Positions 7,647 through 15,872 of a stretch of 28,604 nt of DNA are shown in pieces (the stretch's first letter is position 1; each line of letters starts with the position of its first letter). The DNA is taken from positions 1-28,604 of the forward strand of contig UQNI01000016.1 of NCBI GenBank assembly GCA_900542375.1. Direction: 5' to 3'. The notes under the pieces were generated by a model, which saw nothing but the letters and a program-made list of their open reading frames with translations, was not told the DNA's origin and made no database searches. Source of the stretch: an uncultured Oscillospiraceae bacterium. Lineage in GTDB: Bacteria; Bacillota; Clostridia; Oscillospirales; Acutalibacteraceae. A program made the translations under genes and the position numbers.

Positions 7647-8609
7647 CTATAAAATCCCCTGAGAACGGAAATAGTTGCTGACTGCTTCCGCCAATCGTTT
7701 TTTTACAGTTTCCTTTTCATCTTCAATCACACAGCCGGCAGCACCTTTATGACCTCCACCGCCAAATTGAGCACAAATGGCAGAAGCATCATATGGTGGC
7801 GTTGCCCGAACAGAAATTTTATAGCCGCCTTCTTTTTTCTCACGCAAAGTTGCGGCAATTAATACACCTTCCACTTGACGTGGCAAAGCTGCTAAACCTT
7901 CAATATCACCTTCTGTGGCTCCTGACTGTTTCATCATTTCTTCTGTAATTTCCATAATATCAAAACGTCCGTTTTCATAAAACGTAATGCTTTCCATTGC
8001 CAAACGTTCCACGTTTAATCTGGCTCTGCTTTTCGTATCAAACATAATACGGTTAATTTCCGCTACATCTGCTCCTGCATCCATTAAACTTGCTGCAATA
8101 CGCAATGTTGTTGCGGATGTATTGGAGTAACGGAAACATCCTGTATCCGTACACAGACCTGTATACAAACAGTTGGCAATCTGCTTATCAATGGTAACTC
8201 CCATCATACAAAACAGTTCGTAAATCACTTGTGTAGTGGAAGCAGCAGTACTATCCACGTAAGACATTTTGGCATATTCCTTATGTGACATATGGTGGTC
8301 AATTGCAAGGTCAATGCTATCTTTATACTGTTCGGTCTCTTTTCCAAGAAGCTGTGTGTCGGCAATATCTACGGCAACAATAAAGTTTGGTTCAAATTCT
8401 TCGGTTTTTAATTCCGCAAATAAATTTTCATATTTGGGAACCACCGGATCCGAACATGCAAAACGGACATGTTTTCCCATTCTTTGCAAAGCGGTACACA
8501 GCGCGGAAGCAGAACCAAGCGTATCTCCGTCCGGAGATTTATGGCTGAGCACCAAAACTTCATCTGCTTTCTGTAATACGTCCGCAGCCTGTTGGAGCTT
8601 AATCTTCAT
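7647..8609 (-). CDS. nrnA: DHH/DHHA1 phosphoesterase, nanoRNase/pAp phosphatase type
   Basis: 320 residues with DHH motifs LSHKSPDGDTLGS (residues 20-32), VAVDIADTQ, AIDHHMSH and GLCTDTGCFRYSNTS, and a C-terminal DHHA1 motif GGGGHKGAAGCV. The family degrades very short RNAs and dephosphorylates pAp, and some members cleave cyclic dinucleotides such as pApA; the exact substrate cannot be read from sequence. The start (GAGGAG upstream) lies inside the end of rbfA, an 11-base overlap. Its place in the rimP operon matches many Firmicutes. Confidence 0.9.
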   Translation of the reverse strand: MKIKLQQAADVLQKADEVLVLSHKSPDGDTLGSASALCTALQRMGKHVRFACSDPVVPKYENLFAELKTEEFEPNFIVAVDIADTQLLGKETEQYKDSIDLAIDHHMSHKEYAKMSYVDSTAASTTQVIYELFCMMGVTIDKQIANCLYTGLCTDTGCFRYSNTSATTLRIAASLMDAGADVAEINRIMFDTKSRARLNVERLAMESITFYENGRFDIMEITEEMMKQSGATEGDIEGLAALPRQVEGVLIAATLREKKEGGYKISVRATPPYDASAICAQFGGGGHKGAAGCVIEDEKETVKKRLAEAVSNYFRSQGIL

Positions 8610-8961
8610 GATGCTTCTCCTCTTTTAAATCGTTAATCAGCTTGGAAATACCCGCACCATATTCAATCGAATCCGTGGCGGTAAAAATCAGCTGGGGAAC
8701 ATGGCGCAATTTTAAACGATGTCCCAATTCTCTGCGGATAAATCCGGCTGCAGATTTCAAACCTTTTTCAGCCACTTTCGCTTGTTCCAACCCCTGCATG
8801 GCACTGATATATACCGTACAATAGGATAAATCATTGGTAACGTCTACACGTACAATACTGATTAACCCCTCTTGCACTCTTGGGTCCTTTACTTCTCTGA
8901 AAATTGCGGTCAATTCTCTATGAATATCTTCTGTGATACGTCCTAATCTATGACTTGCCAT
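8599..8961 (-). CDS. rbfA: 30S ribosome-binding factor A
   Basis: A 120-residue KH-fold protein that binds the 30S precursor during late maturation of 16S rRNA. It starts MASHRLGRITEDIHRELTAI and has the conserved KDPRV segment. I use the ATG at 8961 because AAGGAGG lies about 10 bases upstream; a longer in-frame start at 9042 would add 27 atypical residues and run into the hairpin after infB. The last codons overlap nrnA. A terminator-like hairpin separates it from infB. Confidence 0.95.
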   Translation of the reverse strand: MASHRLGRITEDIHRELTAIFREVKDPRVQEGLISIVRVDVTNDLSYCTVYISAMQGLEQAKVAEKGLKSAAGFIRRELGHRLKLRHVPQLIFTATDSIEYGAGISKLINDLKEEKHHED

Positions 8962-9002
8962 AGTATTCAACCTCCTTACAGCAGTACATATAACAATTGC
9001 TG

Positions 9003-9045
9003 TTAAAAAACAAAATGGCAGGCGAACCAAGGCGCCCGCCATTTT
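9003..9045 (-). terminator. Terminator-like hairpin between infB and rbfA
   Basis: A 13-bp stem (9033-9045 with 9012-9024) with an 8-base loop and one G-U pair that exists only in minus-strand RNA, followed by TTTTGTTTTTT. It lies 13 bases past the infB stop and 42 bases before rbfA, inside the operon. It probably gives partial termination, lowering expression of the distal genes. Confidence 0.8.
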
Positions 9046-9057
9046 TATTATTAGGAC

Positions 9058-11490
9058 TTAGTCCTCTCTATATTCTTCCATAATATAGGATTCGAATACA
9101 TCGCCCTCTTTTACATCATTAAAATGTTCCAGAGTTACGCCGCATTCATATCCTTCTGCCACTTCTTTTACATCGTCTTTAAAGCGGCGCAGGGAAGCAA
9201 TTTTATCATCTGCAATAATAATGCCGTCGCGTACAATACGGACCAAAGAGTTACGTACAATTTTTCCGTCTGTTACGTAAGAGCCCATAACAATACCAAC
9301 ATTGCTGATTTTATAAACCTGGCGGCATTCCGCACGGCCGTAGAACAGCTCGCGGTATTTTGGAGCCAACATACCTTTCATCGCAGCCTGAACATCTTCA
9401 ATTGCTTCATAAATAATGCGATACAAGTGAAGGTCAATGCCGTCACGTTTTGCATTTTCTTCCGCAACCGGGTCCGGACGGACATTAAAGCCGATGATAA
9501 TTGCATTAGAAGCACTTGCAAGCATTACGTCAGATTCGCTGATAGCACCAACACCGCCATGAATGACTCTTACGCGCACTTCATCGTTACTCAATTTTTC
9601 CAAAGATTGTTTTACCGCTTCAAAAGAGCCTTGAACATCGGCTTTTACAATGATTTGCAATTCTTTCATTTGGCCTTCCTGCATTTGGTCAAACAGGTTA
9701 TCCAAAGTTACTTTTGTTTGTGCATTGAAGCGTTCTTCTTTTTGTTGAGAACGGCGTTGTTCTACCAACTGACGACCCAAACGTTCATCAGAAACAGCGT
9801 TGAAAATATCGCCGCCTGTAGGTACGTCGTCCAAACCTGTGATTTCTACCGGAACAGATGGTCCTGCAGATTTTACAAGTTCTCCTCTGTCATTGGTCAT
9901 TGCACGTACACGACCTACTGTAGTACCGGCAACGATGCTGTCACCAATATTCAAAGTACCGTTTTGTACCAAGATAGTTGCAATCGGTCCACGACCTTTA
10001 TCCAATCTTGCTTCAATGACAGTACCTTTCGCAGCTCTGTCAGGATTGGCTTTCAATTCTTTCATATCAGCAACCAACATTACCATTTCCAGAAGCTCCT
10101 GAATACCTTCTCCAGTCAATGCTGAAATTGGCATACATGGTACATCGCCGCCCCATTCTTCCGGTAAAATCTCGTGCTGTGTTAATTGTTCTTTTACGCG
10201 GTCAGGATTTGCTGTTGGTTTATCCATTTTATTAATTGCAACAATAATAGAAACGCCGGCAGCTTTCGCGTGACTGATTGCCTCTACCGTTTGCGGTTTG
10301 ATACCGTCATCAGCAGCAACAACCAAGATAGCAATATCTGTTACTTGGGCACCGCGTGCGCGCATGGTTGTAAATGCTTCGTGGCCCGGAGTATCCAAAA
10401 AGGTGATTTCGCCATCTCCTACAGGAACACGGTAGGCACCAATATGTTGTGTAATGCCGCCTGCTTCGGATTTTGTAACGTTTGCTTTACGAATGGCGTC
10501 CAGCAATGAAGTTTTACCGTGGTCAACGTGACCCATAACAACTACAACCGGAGCTCTTGGAACTAGGTTATCGTCTTCGTCTTCACTGTCATCAATGATT
10601 TGCTCTTCAATGGTAACCACCACTTCTTTTTCTACTTTCGCATGGAATTCCATTGCAATCAAAGAAGCTGTATCAAAGTCGATGACATCATTTACGGTAG
10701 CCATAACGCCCATCATCATCAATTTTTTAATGACTTCTGCAGCGGTTGCTTTTAGACGCAACGCCAATTCATTTACCACTATTTCATCAGGAATGGTAAT
10801 GGTCATTTGTTTCTTTTGTCTCTCCAGCTGGATACGTTTTAAACGTTCCGCTTCTGTTTCTTTACGCGAATTCTTTGGCTTTCCTCTGTATTGGCTGCTT
10901 CTCTGTGTTAGTTTTTGTTTATTTACGGTTTGGTCTGTTTTTACTTTTTCACTTGCCAAACGGTCATACTTTTCGTTGTAACGGTCCATATTCACTTGGG
11001 AAGTACGTGTATCTACAATTCTTCCGGCAGGTTTTTGTACTGCATCTGAAGTTGTAACAACTGTGTTTGCAGCGGTGTCCTTTTTATCTTGCATTGTTTT
11101 TTCCTGTTTTTGTGCAGCAGGTTTTGTTTGTTTGTTATTTTTATTTGCTGCATTGCTTTTTGATTCTTTTACAGCAGGTTTCACTGCAGTTTTCTCTTTT
11201 TCAACAACAGCTTTTTCTTGCACTTTAGCAGTTGTGTTTTCTTTTGATTCCGGTGCTTCTTTAGAAGAGGAAGTTGGCTGAGCATCCTCCCTTTCAGCAA
11301 AATATGCGTCAAAAGATTCTACACTGTTTTCTTTTGTAAAAGTATCAAATACAACATCAAGATCTTCTTCTGTCAACGCAGTCATATATTTTTTTGGTTC
11401 ATCGCTAAAAGGTTTTAATGCTTCGATGACATCTTTATTTTCAACATTGAGGTCTTTTGCAACCTCGTTCACTCTGTATTTCTTCATCAT
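9058..11490 (-). CDS. infB: Translation initiation factor IF-2
   Basis: An 810-residue GTPase that places initiator fMet-tRNA on the 30S subunit. Order: an IF2_N-like region (1-55), a low-complexity Lys/Ala/Glu-rich linker (about 70-225), a second IF2_N region (about 228-280), then the G domain with GHVDHGKT (320-327), DTPGHEAF and NKMDKP, and the C-terminal beta-barrel and tRNA-binding domains. Two adjacent ATG codons (11490 and 11487) could both serve; GAGGAG lies upstream. It begins 6 bases after ylxQ. Confidence 0.97.
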   Translation of the reverse strand: MMKKYRVNEVAKDLNVENKDVIEALKPFSDEPKKYMTALTEEDLDVVFDTFTKENSVESFDAYFAEREDAQPTSSSKEAPESKENTTAKVQEKAVVEKEKTAVKPAVKESKSNAANKNNKQTKPAAQKQEKTMQDKKDTAANTVVTTSDAVQKPAGRIVDTRTSQVNMDRYNEKYDRLASEKVKTDQTVNKQKLTQRSSQYRGKPKNSRKETEAERLKRIQLERQKKQMTITIPDEIVVNELALRLKATAAEVIKKLMMMGVMATVNDVIDFDTASLIAMEFHAKVEKEVVVTIEEQIIDDSEDEDDNLVPRAPVVVVMGHVDHGKTSLLDAIRKANVTKSEAGGITQHIGAYRVPVGDGEITFLDTPGHEAFTTMRARGAQVTDIAILVVAADDGIKPQTVEAISHAKAAGVSIIVAINKMDKPTANPDRVKEQLTQHEILPEEWGGDVPCMPISALTGEGIQELLEMVMLVADMKELKANPDRAAKGTVIEARLDKGRGPIATILVQNGTLNIGDSIVAGTTVGRVRAMTNDRGELVKSAGPSVPVEITGLDDVPTGGDIFNAVSDERLGRQLVEQRRSQQKEERFNAQTKVTLDNLFDQMQEGQMKELQIIVKADVQGSFEAVKQSLEKLSNDEVRVRVIHGGVGAISESDVMLASASNAIIIGFNVRPDPVAEENAKRDGIDLHLYRIIYEAIEDVQAAMKGMLAPKYRELFYGRAECRQVYKISNVGIVMGSYVTDGKIVRNSLVRIVRDGIIIADDKIASLRRFKDDVKEVAEGYECGVTLEHFNDVKEGDVFESYIMEEYRED

Positions 11491-11496
11491 ATAATC

Positions 11497-11832
11497 CTAC
11501 TCCTCCTCATTTTTCTGTTGATTGTCCGTTTCACTGCACATAGTACGCATTTTATTTGCAAAGCCGGCATCGTTTACCGCAATTACGCCGGTACGTTTCC
11601 CCAATGCAGCACCGATTTCATCCATCGTCTCATTCATGGTAAGTACATCTATATGCGCTTCTTCTGCTGCAAAGCAAACACCCTTCAATGTTCGTTTTGA
11701 TAAATCATTTGCTACCAAAATTACACATGTCTGTCCGTTTCGCATTGCTTCCAAAGCAGGGTCATTTCCCAGGGAAAGACGACCTGCTCTTCTTGCAATG
11801 CCCAGCAAAGAAAGTAATTTATTCTGACTCAT
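11497..11832 (-). CDS. ylxQ: L7Ae-family ribosomal/RNA-binding protein YlxQ
   Basis: 111 residues with an L7Ae/L30e-type fold: LLSLLGIARRAGRLSLG near the start, VILVANDLSKRT in the middle and GKRTGVIAVND near the end. Members bind kink-turn RNA; the exact partner of YlxQ is not certain. The start at 11832 is preceded by GGAGGAGG and overlaps the end of rnpM by 14 bases. A longer reading from 11901 would only extend into rnpM in another frame. Confidence 0.9.
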   Translation of the reverse strand: MSQNKLLSLLGIARRAGRLSLGNDPALEAMRNGQTCVILVANDLSKRTLKGVCFAAEEAHIDVLTMNETMDEIGAALGKRTGVIAVNDAGFANKMRTMCSETDNQQKNEEE

Positions 11833-12127
11833 ATTTTGAAATCTCCTCCTCCATTTTGTCATATACCTCTGCGGGAATTTGACAAGAGAAGGCTCTTTCA
11901 AATCTCCTTGATTTTCGCGCCGCTTTCAGGCAGTCTGCTTTTTTACATACATAAGCACCGCGCCCCGGCTTTTTGCCGGTTGCATCCAGGGAGATTTCTC
12001 CTGCCGCCAATATATTGCCCTGCTCATCTTTTTGGTCAGGAGCTTTTACAACACGCACCAATTCCGGTTTTGGTTTCATTTCTCCACATCCGGTACACAT
12101 ACGCATGGGAATACGTTTTTTATGCAT
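11819..12127 (-). CDS. rnpM: YlxR family protein (RNase P modulator RnpM)
   Basis: 102 residues. The N-terminal RMCTGCGEMKPKPELVRVV and the GRGAYVCKKADCLKAA segment are the signature of the YlxR/DUF448 family, recently linked to binding and modulating RNase P RNA. Two cysteine pairs are visible. The ATG at 12127 has AAGGCGG about 12 bases upstream; the earlier ATG at 12151 has no site. It follows nusA by 56 bases and overlaps ylxQ. Confidence 0.9.
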   Translation of the reverse strand: MHKKRIPMRMCTGCGEMKPKPELVRVVKAPDQKDEQGNILAAGEISLDATGKKPGRGAYVCKKADCLKAARKSRRFERAFSCQIPAEVYDKMEEEISKYESE

Positions 12128-12183
12128 GATAAACTTCACCGCCTTTCGCACTTTTATAAAAAGATTGGCTGTTATATGACCAA

Positions 12184-13287
12184 TTATGCTTCTTCTGTTG
12201 TCTCAACAGCTTCTTCCTGAACAGTATAAACCTCTTCCGGCTCTTCTCCATAAAAGCCGCTTTCCGGTTTAATGTCAATCTTCCAACCTGTTAATTTAGC
12301 AGCCAAACGTGCATTTTGACCTTTATTTCCAATTGCCAAAGATAACTGACTGTCAGGTACTGTAACACGGCATGCACGGGCATCTTCATCTGTTACCACA
12401 ACAGACAGCACGTCTGCCGGAGAAAGAGAGGCTGCGATAAATTTTGCAGGATCTTCACTGTATTCTATAATATCAATCTTTTCACCGTTTAGTTCATTTA
12501 CAATATTGGAAACACGAGCACCGCGAGAACCGATGCAAGCACCTACCGCATCAACATCTGCATTATGGCTTAGTACGGCCAGCTTTGTTCTGGAACCTGC
12601 TTCACGGGAAACAGCTTTAATTTCAACAGTACCGTCGTAAATTTCCGGAACTTCTGTTTCAAACAAACGTTTTACCAAATCCGGGTGTGTACGGGAAATC
12701 ATTGCGCGCGGTCCTCTTTCGGTTTCCTTCACATCTACCACATAAACTTTGATGTGGTCTCCCTCTTTTAATACCTCATTTCCAACTTGTTCGCTTTTTG
12801 GCAAAACAGCTTCCGCTTTTCCAATGCGTAACGAAGCAGCGCCTGAGCGTGGGTCAATTCTTTCTACCAAAGCGCTGACCAATTCCTGATGTTTGCTTTG
12901 GAACTCCTGCATCATTTGTCCGCGCTCACCGTCACGAATCCCTTGACGAATCATATTTCGGGCGGTTTGAGCAGCAATGCGTCCGAATTCTTTGGTATTG
13001 AGCTGAACTTCCACTTTATCCTCATAAGTTGCATTTGGATCTATCTTTTGTGCATCTTCCAAAGAAATTTCCTTGTTTGGTTCAAATACTTCATCTACAA
13101 CTTCTTTACGCAAATATACATCAAACGCGCCTTTATCGGGATTTACCTCTACACGGGCGTCTTCATTATCATAGCTGTTTTTACATGCAGTAAGAATGGC
13201 TTTCGTAATTTTATCTACCATAAAATCCACTTGAATACCACGTTCTTTTTCCAGAAGATTCAATGCTTCAAACAATTCACTACTCAT
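12184..13287 (-). CDS. nusA: Transcription termination/antitermination factor NusA
   Basis: 367 residues, the short form without the C-terminal acidic repeats of E. coli NusA. The N-terminal RNA-polymerase-binding domain starts MSSELFEALNLLEKERGI. An S1 domain follows around residues 135-200. KH1 has GSRGARVSNIVNELNGEKIDI and KH2 has AIGNKGQNARLAAKLTGWKIDI. The start at 13287 has GAGGAGG upstream; the longer frame to 13323 lacks family support. It begins 4 bases after rimP. Confidence 0.96.
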   Translation of the reverse strand: MSSELFEALNLLEKERGIQVDFMVDKITKAILTACKNSYDNEDARVEVNPDKGAFDVYLRKEVVDEVFEPNKEISLEDAQKIDPNATYEDKVEVQLNTKEFGRIAAQTARNMIRQGIRDGERGQMMQEFQSKHQELVSALVERIDPRSGAASLRIGKAEAVLPKSEQVGNEVLKEGDHIKVYVVDVKETERGPRAMISRTHPDLVKRLFETEVPEIYDGTVEIKAVSREAGSRTKLAVLSHNADVDAVGACIGSRGARVSNIVNELNGEKIDIIEYSEDPAKFIAASLSPADVLSVVVTDEDARACRVTVPDSQLSLAIGNKGQNARLAAKLTGWKIDIKPESGFYGEEPEEVYTVQEEAVETTEEA

Positions 13288-13291
13288 TTTT

Positions 13292-13807
13292 CTAAAATTC
13301 CTCCTCAAAATCTTCATCATCAATATCTACATAATCGTCACAAACTCTGACAGACGAAGTATCTTTTTTATCAATGTCTAAAAATTCGCCGTCTTCCGTT
13401 TCCAAAGTAAGAACAGAATTTTCATACGCTTGCAGAATGCCCAGCACTTCTCTTCTGCCGTCTTCCAAAGGACGAATGAATTTTGCATTTACAACGGCAC
13501 CCAGAAAAGCCTCAAAATGTTCCGGTCTTACCAATTCACGGTCAATACCGGGAGAACATACTTCCAGGCAATACTCCCCGTCAATAGGGTCCAATTGATC
13601 CAACGGGTCGTTAATTGCACGGCTCATGGCTTCGCAATCGTCCAATGTTACCCCTTCCGGCTTATCAATAAAAATACGCAAATACCAGTAAGAACCTTCT
13701 TTTACATAACGAATGTCCCATATGGTTAAACCAAGCTGCTGTGCAAACGGTTCACATAATTTTGCTACCGCTGCAACCGTATTTCCCGATTTTCTCTTTT
13801 GTGCCAA
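13292..13807 (-). CDS. rimP: Ribosome maturation factor RimP
   Basis: 171 residues. RimP aids early 30S assembly. The family segments are visible: LGLTIWDIRYVKEGSYWYLRIFIDKPEGV, the DDCEAMSRAINDPLD helix, YCLEVCSPGIDREL and a C-terminal acidic tail. The start codon is TTG at 13807, preceded by GAGGTG about 8 bases upstream. It is the first gene of the operon, with a promoter at 13880-13908 and a strong hairpin in its leader. Confidence 0.94.
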   Translation of the reverse strand: MAQKRKSGNTVAAVAKLCEPFAQQLGLTIWDIRYVKEGSYWYLRIFIDKPEGVTLDDCEAMSRAINDPLDQLDPIDGEYCLEVCSPGIDRELVRPEHFEAFLGAVVNAKFIRPLEDGRREVLGILQAYENSVLTLETEDGEFLDIDKKDTSSVRVCDDYVDIDDEDFEEEF

Positions 13808-13828
13808 ATTGTTTCACCTCATAATAAT

Positions 13829-13854
13829 AAAAGAGCGGGCTAACCCACTCTTTT
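13829..13854 (-). promoter_or_regulatory. Hairpin in the rimP leader
   Basis: An 11-bp stem (13844-13854 with 13829-13839) with a four-base TTAG loop and one G-U pair in minus-strand RNA, followed by TTATTATTATG. It ends 6 bases before the GAGGTG ribosome binding site. It looks like a terminator or attenuator between promoter and rimP. Confidence 0.7.
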
Positions 13855-13879
13855 GTCCTTCTTACTATTCATATGCTTT

Positions 13880-13908
13880 ATTTTATCATAAAATACGCAT
13901 AAATGCAA
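13880..13908 (-). promoter_or_regulatory. Promoter of the rimP-ribF operon
   Basis: On the minus strand: -35 TTGCAT (13908-13903), 17-base spacer, -10 TAAAAT (13885-13880). It lies about 73 bases before the rimP TTG start, with the leader hairpin between. Confidence 0.75.
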
Positions 13909-13993
13909 GGGTTAACCCATTTTTTCTATATACTGTCCTTTACGATTCATGTATCTACTATATATACGAATCATCGTCAGGTATTTACTGTAT

Positions 13994-14019
13994 AAAAAAG
14001 AGCAGGTCTATCACCTGCT
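13994..14019 (-). terminator. spoVT terminator
   Basis: AGCAGGT (14019-14013) pairs with ACCTGCT (14007-14001) around a 5-base loop, followed by CTTTTTT on the minus strand. It lies 18 bases past the spoVT stop. Confidence 0.88.
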
Positions 14020-14036
14020 TCTTTATAAATACAATA

Positions 14037-14576
14037 TTAATCTTCCATTTGCTTTCCTAAAAAAGCTGCAGCAGCTTGCGCCAGCTTTACTTCTACCTGA
14101 GTTGGAGGAGTATTTTTTTCATCAAAGAGAATAATAATAGCACCGGTCACATCACTGGATGCAATGATAGGATAAACCACACTGGCATTTCGTTCAATTC
14201 CTTCAATCGGACGTAAGGCATGATCCGCTTCACTGCCCACAAACTTTTGTCTGGACTGCATATAGTCTTCCATTGCCTGTGTAACACGGCGTTCCAAAAA
14301 TTCTTTTTTAGAAACACCTGCTGCAGCTACAACATGATCGCTGTCACAAATTAAAACAGGCACATTGGCTGTTTTGCTAAGTACCTCGGCATATTGTTCT
14401 GCAAAAGAAGATAGTTCTCCCACCGGAGAATATTTTCTAAAAATAACGCCGCCATCTGTATTTGTAAAAATTTCAAGAGGATCTCCTTCTCTGATACGCA
14501 GAGTTCGACGAATCTCTTTTGGAATTACAACACGGCCCAAATCATCAATTCTTCTTACAATTCCTGTTGCTTTCAT
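14037..14576 (-). CDS. spoVT: Stage V sporulation protein T
   Basis: A 179-residue AbrB-type transcription regulator of forespore genes. The N-terminal swapped-hairpin DNA-binding domain reads MKATGIVRRIDDLGRVVIPKEIRRTLRIREGDPLEIF. The C-terminal part (about 55-178) is a GAF-like domain typical of SpoVT and absent from short AbrB. The start has GGAGG about 11 bases upstream. In B. subtilis the gene is read by sigma-G and represses itself; here a sigma-G-like promoter flanked by an inverted repeat lies upstream. It has its own terminator before the rimP promoter. Confidence 0.95.
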   Translation of the reverse strand: MKATGIVRRIDDLGRVVIPKEIRRTLRIREGDPLEIFTNTDGGVIFRKYSPVGELSSFAEQYAEVLSKTANVPVLICDSDHVVAAAGVSKKEFLERRVTQAMEDYMQSRQKFVGSEADHALRPIEGIERNASVVYPIIASSDVTGAIIILFDEKNTPPTQVEVKLAQAAAAFLGKQMED

Positions 14577-14592
14577 TTATATTCATTCCTCC

Positions 14593-14696
14593 GAATCACA
14601 AATTTGGTGAATTGCTTGTATTGTCCAATTTACTGGAAATAGTATTTGTCAGCAAAAAGAAATTATTCCATTTCTTCCTACCAATTTTTGTGATTC
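14593..14696. repeat. Inverted repeat flanking the spoVT promoter
   Basis: GAATCACAAATTTGGT (14593-14608) and ACCAATTTTTGTGATTC (14680-14696) are inverted copies, 16 and 17 bases long, with only an A/T-tract difference. One lies upstream of the predicted -35 and the other touches the spoVT ribosome binding site. Confidence 0.75.
14640..14668 (-). promoter_or_regulatory. Putative sigma-G promoter of spoVT
   Basis: On the minus strand: GAATA (14668-14664), 17-base spacer, AATACTA (14646-14640). This resembles the forespore sigma-G pattern (GHATR, CATNMTA), which would be expected for spoVT. Confidence 0.5.
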
Positions 14697-14805
14697 AAAA
14701 AATGAAATTTACCATAACTGTTGTATCATGAAAGCAGTTGCTAAAAAACATGAATAAAACAAGCTGTTTCCTAAACCAAAAAATGCAGAAAATTTTAACA
14801 ACAAG

Positions 14806-15564
14806 TTAATAAGCAGTCCAACCACCATCTACGGTAACGGTGGTACCGTTTATAAAACTTGATTCATCACTTGCTAAGAAAAGTGCTGTATTTGCAATTT
14901 CCTCCGGTTGACCCATTCTTGGGCTAAGAGGAACTCCCGCACCTGAACGAGCAATACCAAATTCACTGGCATTTGAAAGTCCTGCTGCAATATTGGTAAT
15001 AATGCTTCCGGGGCAAATTGCATTACAACGGATACCTTCTTTTGCATACATAAAACCAATATTCTTGGTAAGACCCACAACAGCAAATTTAGATGCAGTA
15101 TATGCAGCACCTGCACGGCATCCAAATAAACCGCCTACGGATGCAGTATTAATAATAGAACCACCACCATTTTTCATCATAATCGGAATGGCCTTTCGAC
15201 AAGCATACATAACGGAATTTATGTTAATACTCATCACTTTATCCCAAAATTCATCTTCTACCTCAGTAACAGAATACATTTTATCCAAAACACCTGCATT
15301 ATTTACAAGAACATCCAGTTTCCCGTATTTGTTTACTGCAAGGTCAATCATAGTTTCCACCTGATTTCGGTTTGAGACATCCGTCTGAGAAAAAACAATT
15401 TCTCCCGCTATATCCCCTGAAGAAGCGATTAAATCTTTTACACCGGTTTCATTAATATCTGAGGCAATTACCTTTGCGCCTTCCTTTGCAAATAACCCTG
15501 CAATTGCTTTTCCCATTCCTGAGCCCGCACCTGTAACAATAGCAACTTTATTTTCCAGTTTCAT
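14806..15564 (-). CDS. SDR family NAD(P)-dependent oxidoreductase
   Basis: A 252-residue classical short-chain dehydrogenase. It shows the TGAGSGMGKAIAG cofactor loop (11-23), VNNAG (85-89), a catalytic Ser in NTASVGG, YTASK (Tyr and Lys) and the C-terminal INGTTVTVDGGW of the 3-oxoacyl-ACP reductase/glucose dehydrogenase group. Asp36 after the second strand suggests NAD(H) preference. The substrate cannot be decided; sugar alcohols, steroids and 3-ketoacyl groups are all possible. The start has AAAGGA upstream and the gene has its own promoter, so it is probably a single-gene unit. Confidence 0.88.
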   Translation of the reverse strand: MKLENKVAIVTGAGSGMGKAIAGLFAKEGAKVIASDINETGVKDLIASSGDIAGEIVFSQTDVSNRNQVETMIDLAVNKYGKLDVLVNNAGVLDKMYSVTEVEDEFWDKVMSININSVMYACRKAIPIMMKNGGGSIINTASVGGLFGCRAGAAYTASKFAVVGLTKNIGFMYAKEGIRCNAICPGSIITNIAAGLSNASEFGIARSGAGVPLSPRMGQPEEIANTALFLASDESSFINGTTVTVDGGWTAY

Positions 15565-15634
15565 ATTGACTTATCCTTTCCATTAACAGATATTGATTCG
15601 TTCCACTTTAAACGATATTCGCTATATTAATTTT

Positions 15635-15663
15635 ATATTAGCAATTTATATTTCTATGTGCAA
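15635..15663 (-). promoter_or_regulatory. Putative promoter of the SDR gene
   Basis: On the minus strand: -35 TTGCAC (15663-15658), 17-base spacer, -10 TAATAT (15640-15635), about 70 bases before the start codon. The rest of the 308-base gap (15565-15872) is AT-rich and I see no other gene or clear terminator for the yibE/F gene in it. Confidence 0.5.
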
Positions 15664-15872
15664 GGATAGTCTTTTTTTTAACACTTTTTTGTATTGATTG
15701 TTAATGTAACAGTATACATTTTGTGAGAAAATAATAGGTCTAAAAGACATATTATTGTAAAAGAACAAATATGTACAATCTAAAATCAAAATAATAAAAA
15801 ATCTTCGTAGTTTTAAATTATGAAAAGAGGCAGTCGTTTGAAAAAATTTATTTTCCTAATTAATTTATGCAA

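Noticed and set aside
9124..10125. Long plus-strand open frame of 333 codons
   Set aside because: It is the antisense shadow of infB; composition is Phe/Asn/Cys-rich without domain logic, while infB is certain.
13940..13985. Imperfect inverted repeat with GATTC ends and TATATA centre between spoVT and rimP
   Set aside because: Imperfect and AT-rich; no position relative to a promoter that would argue for an operator.
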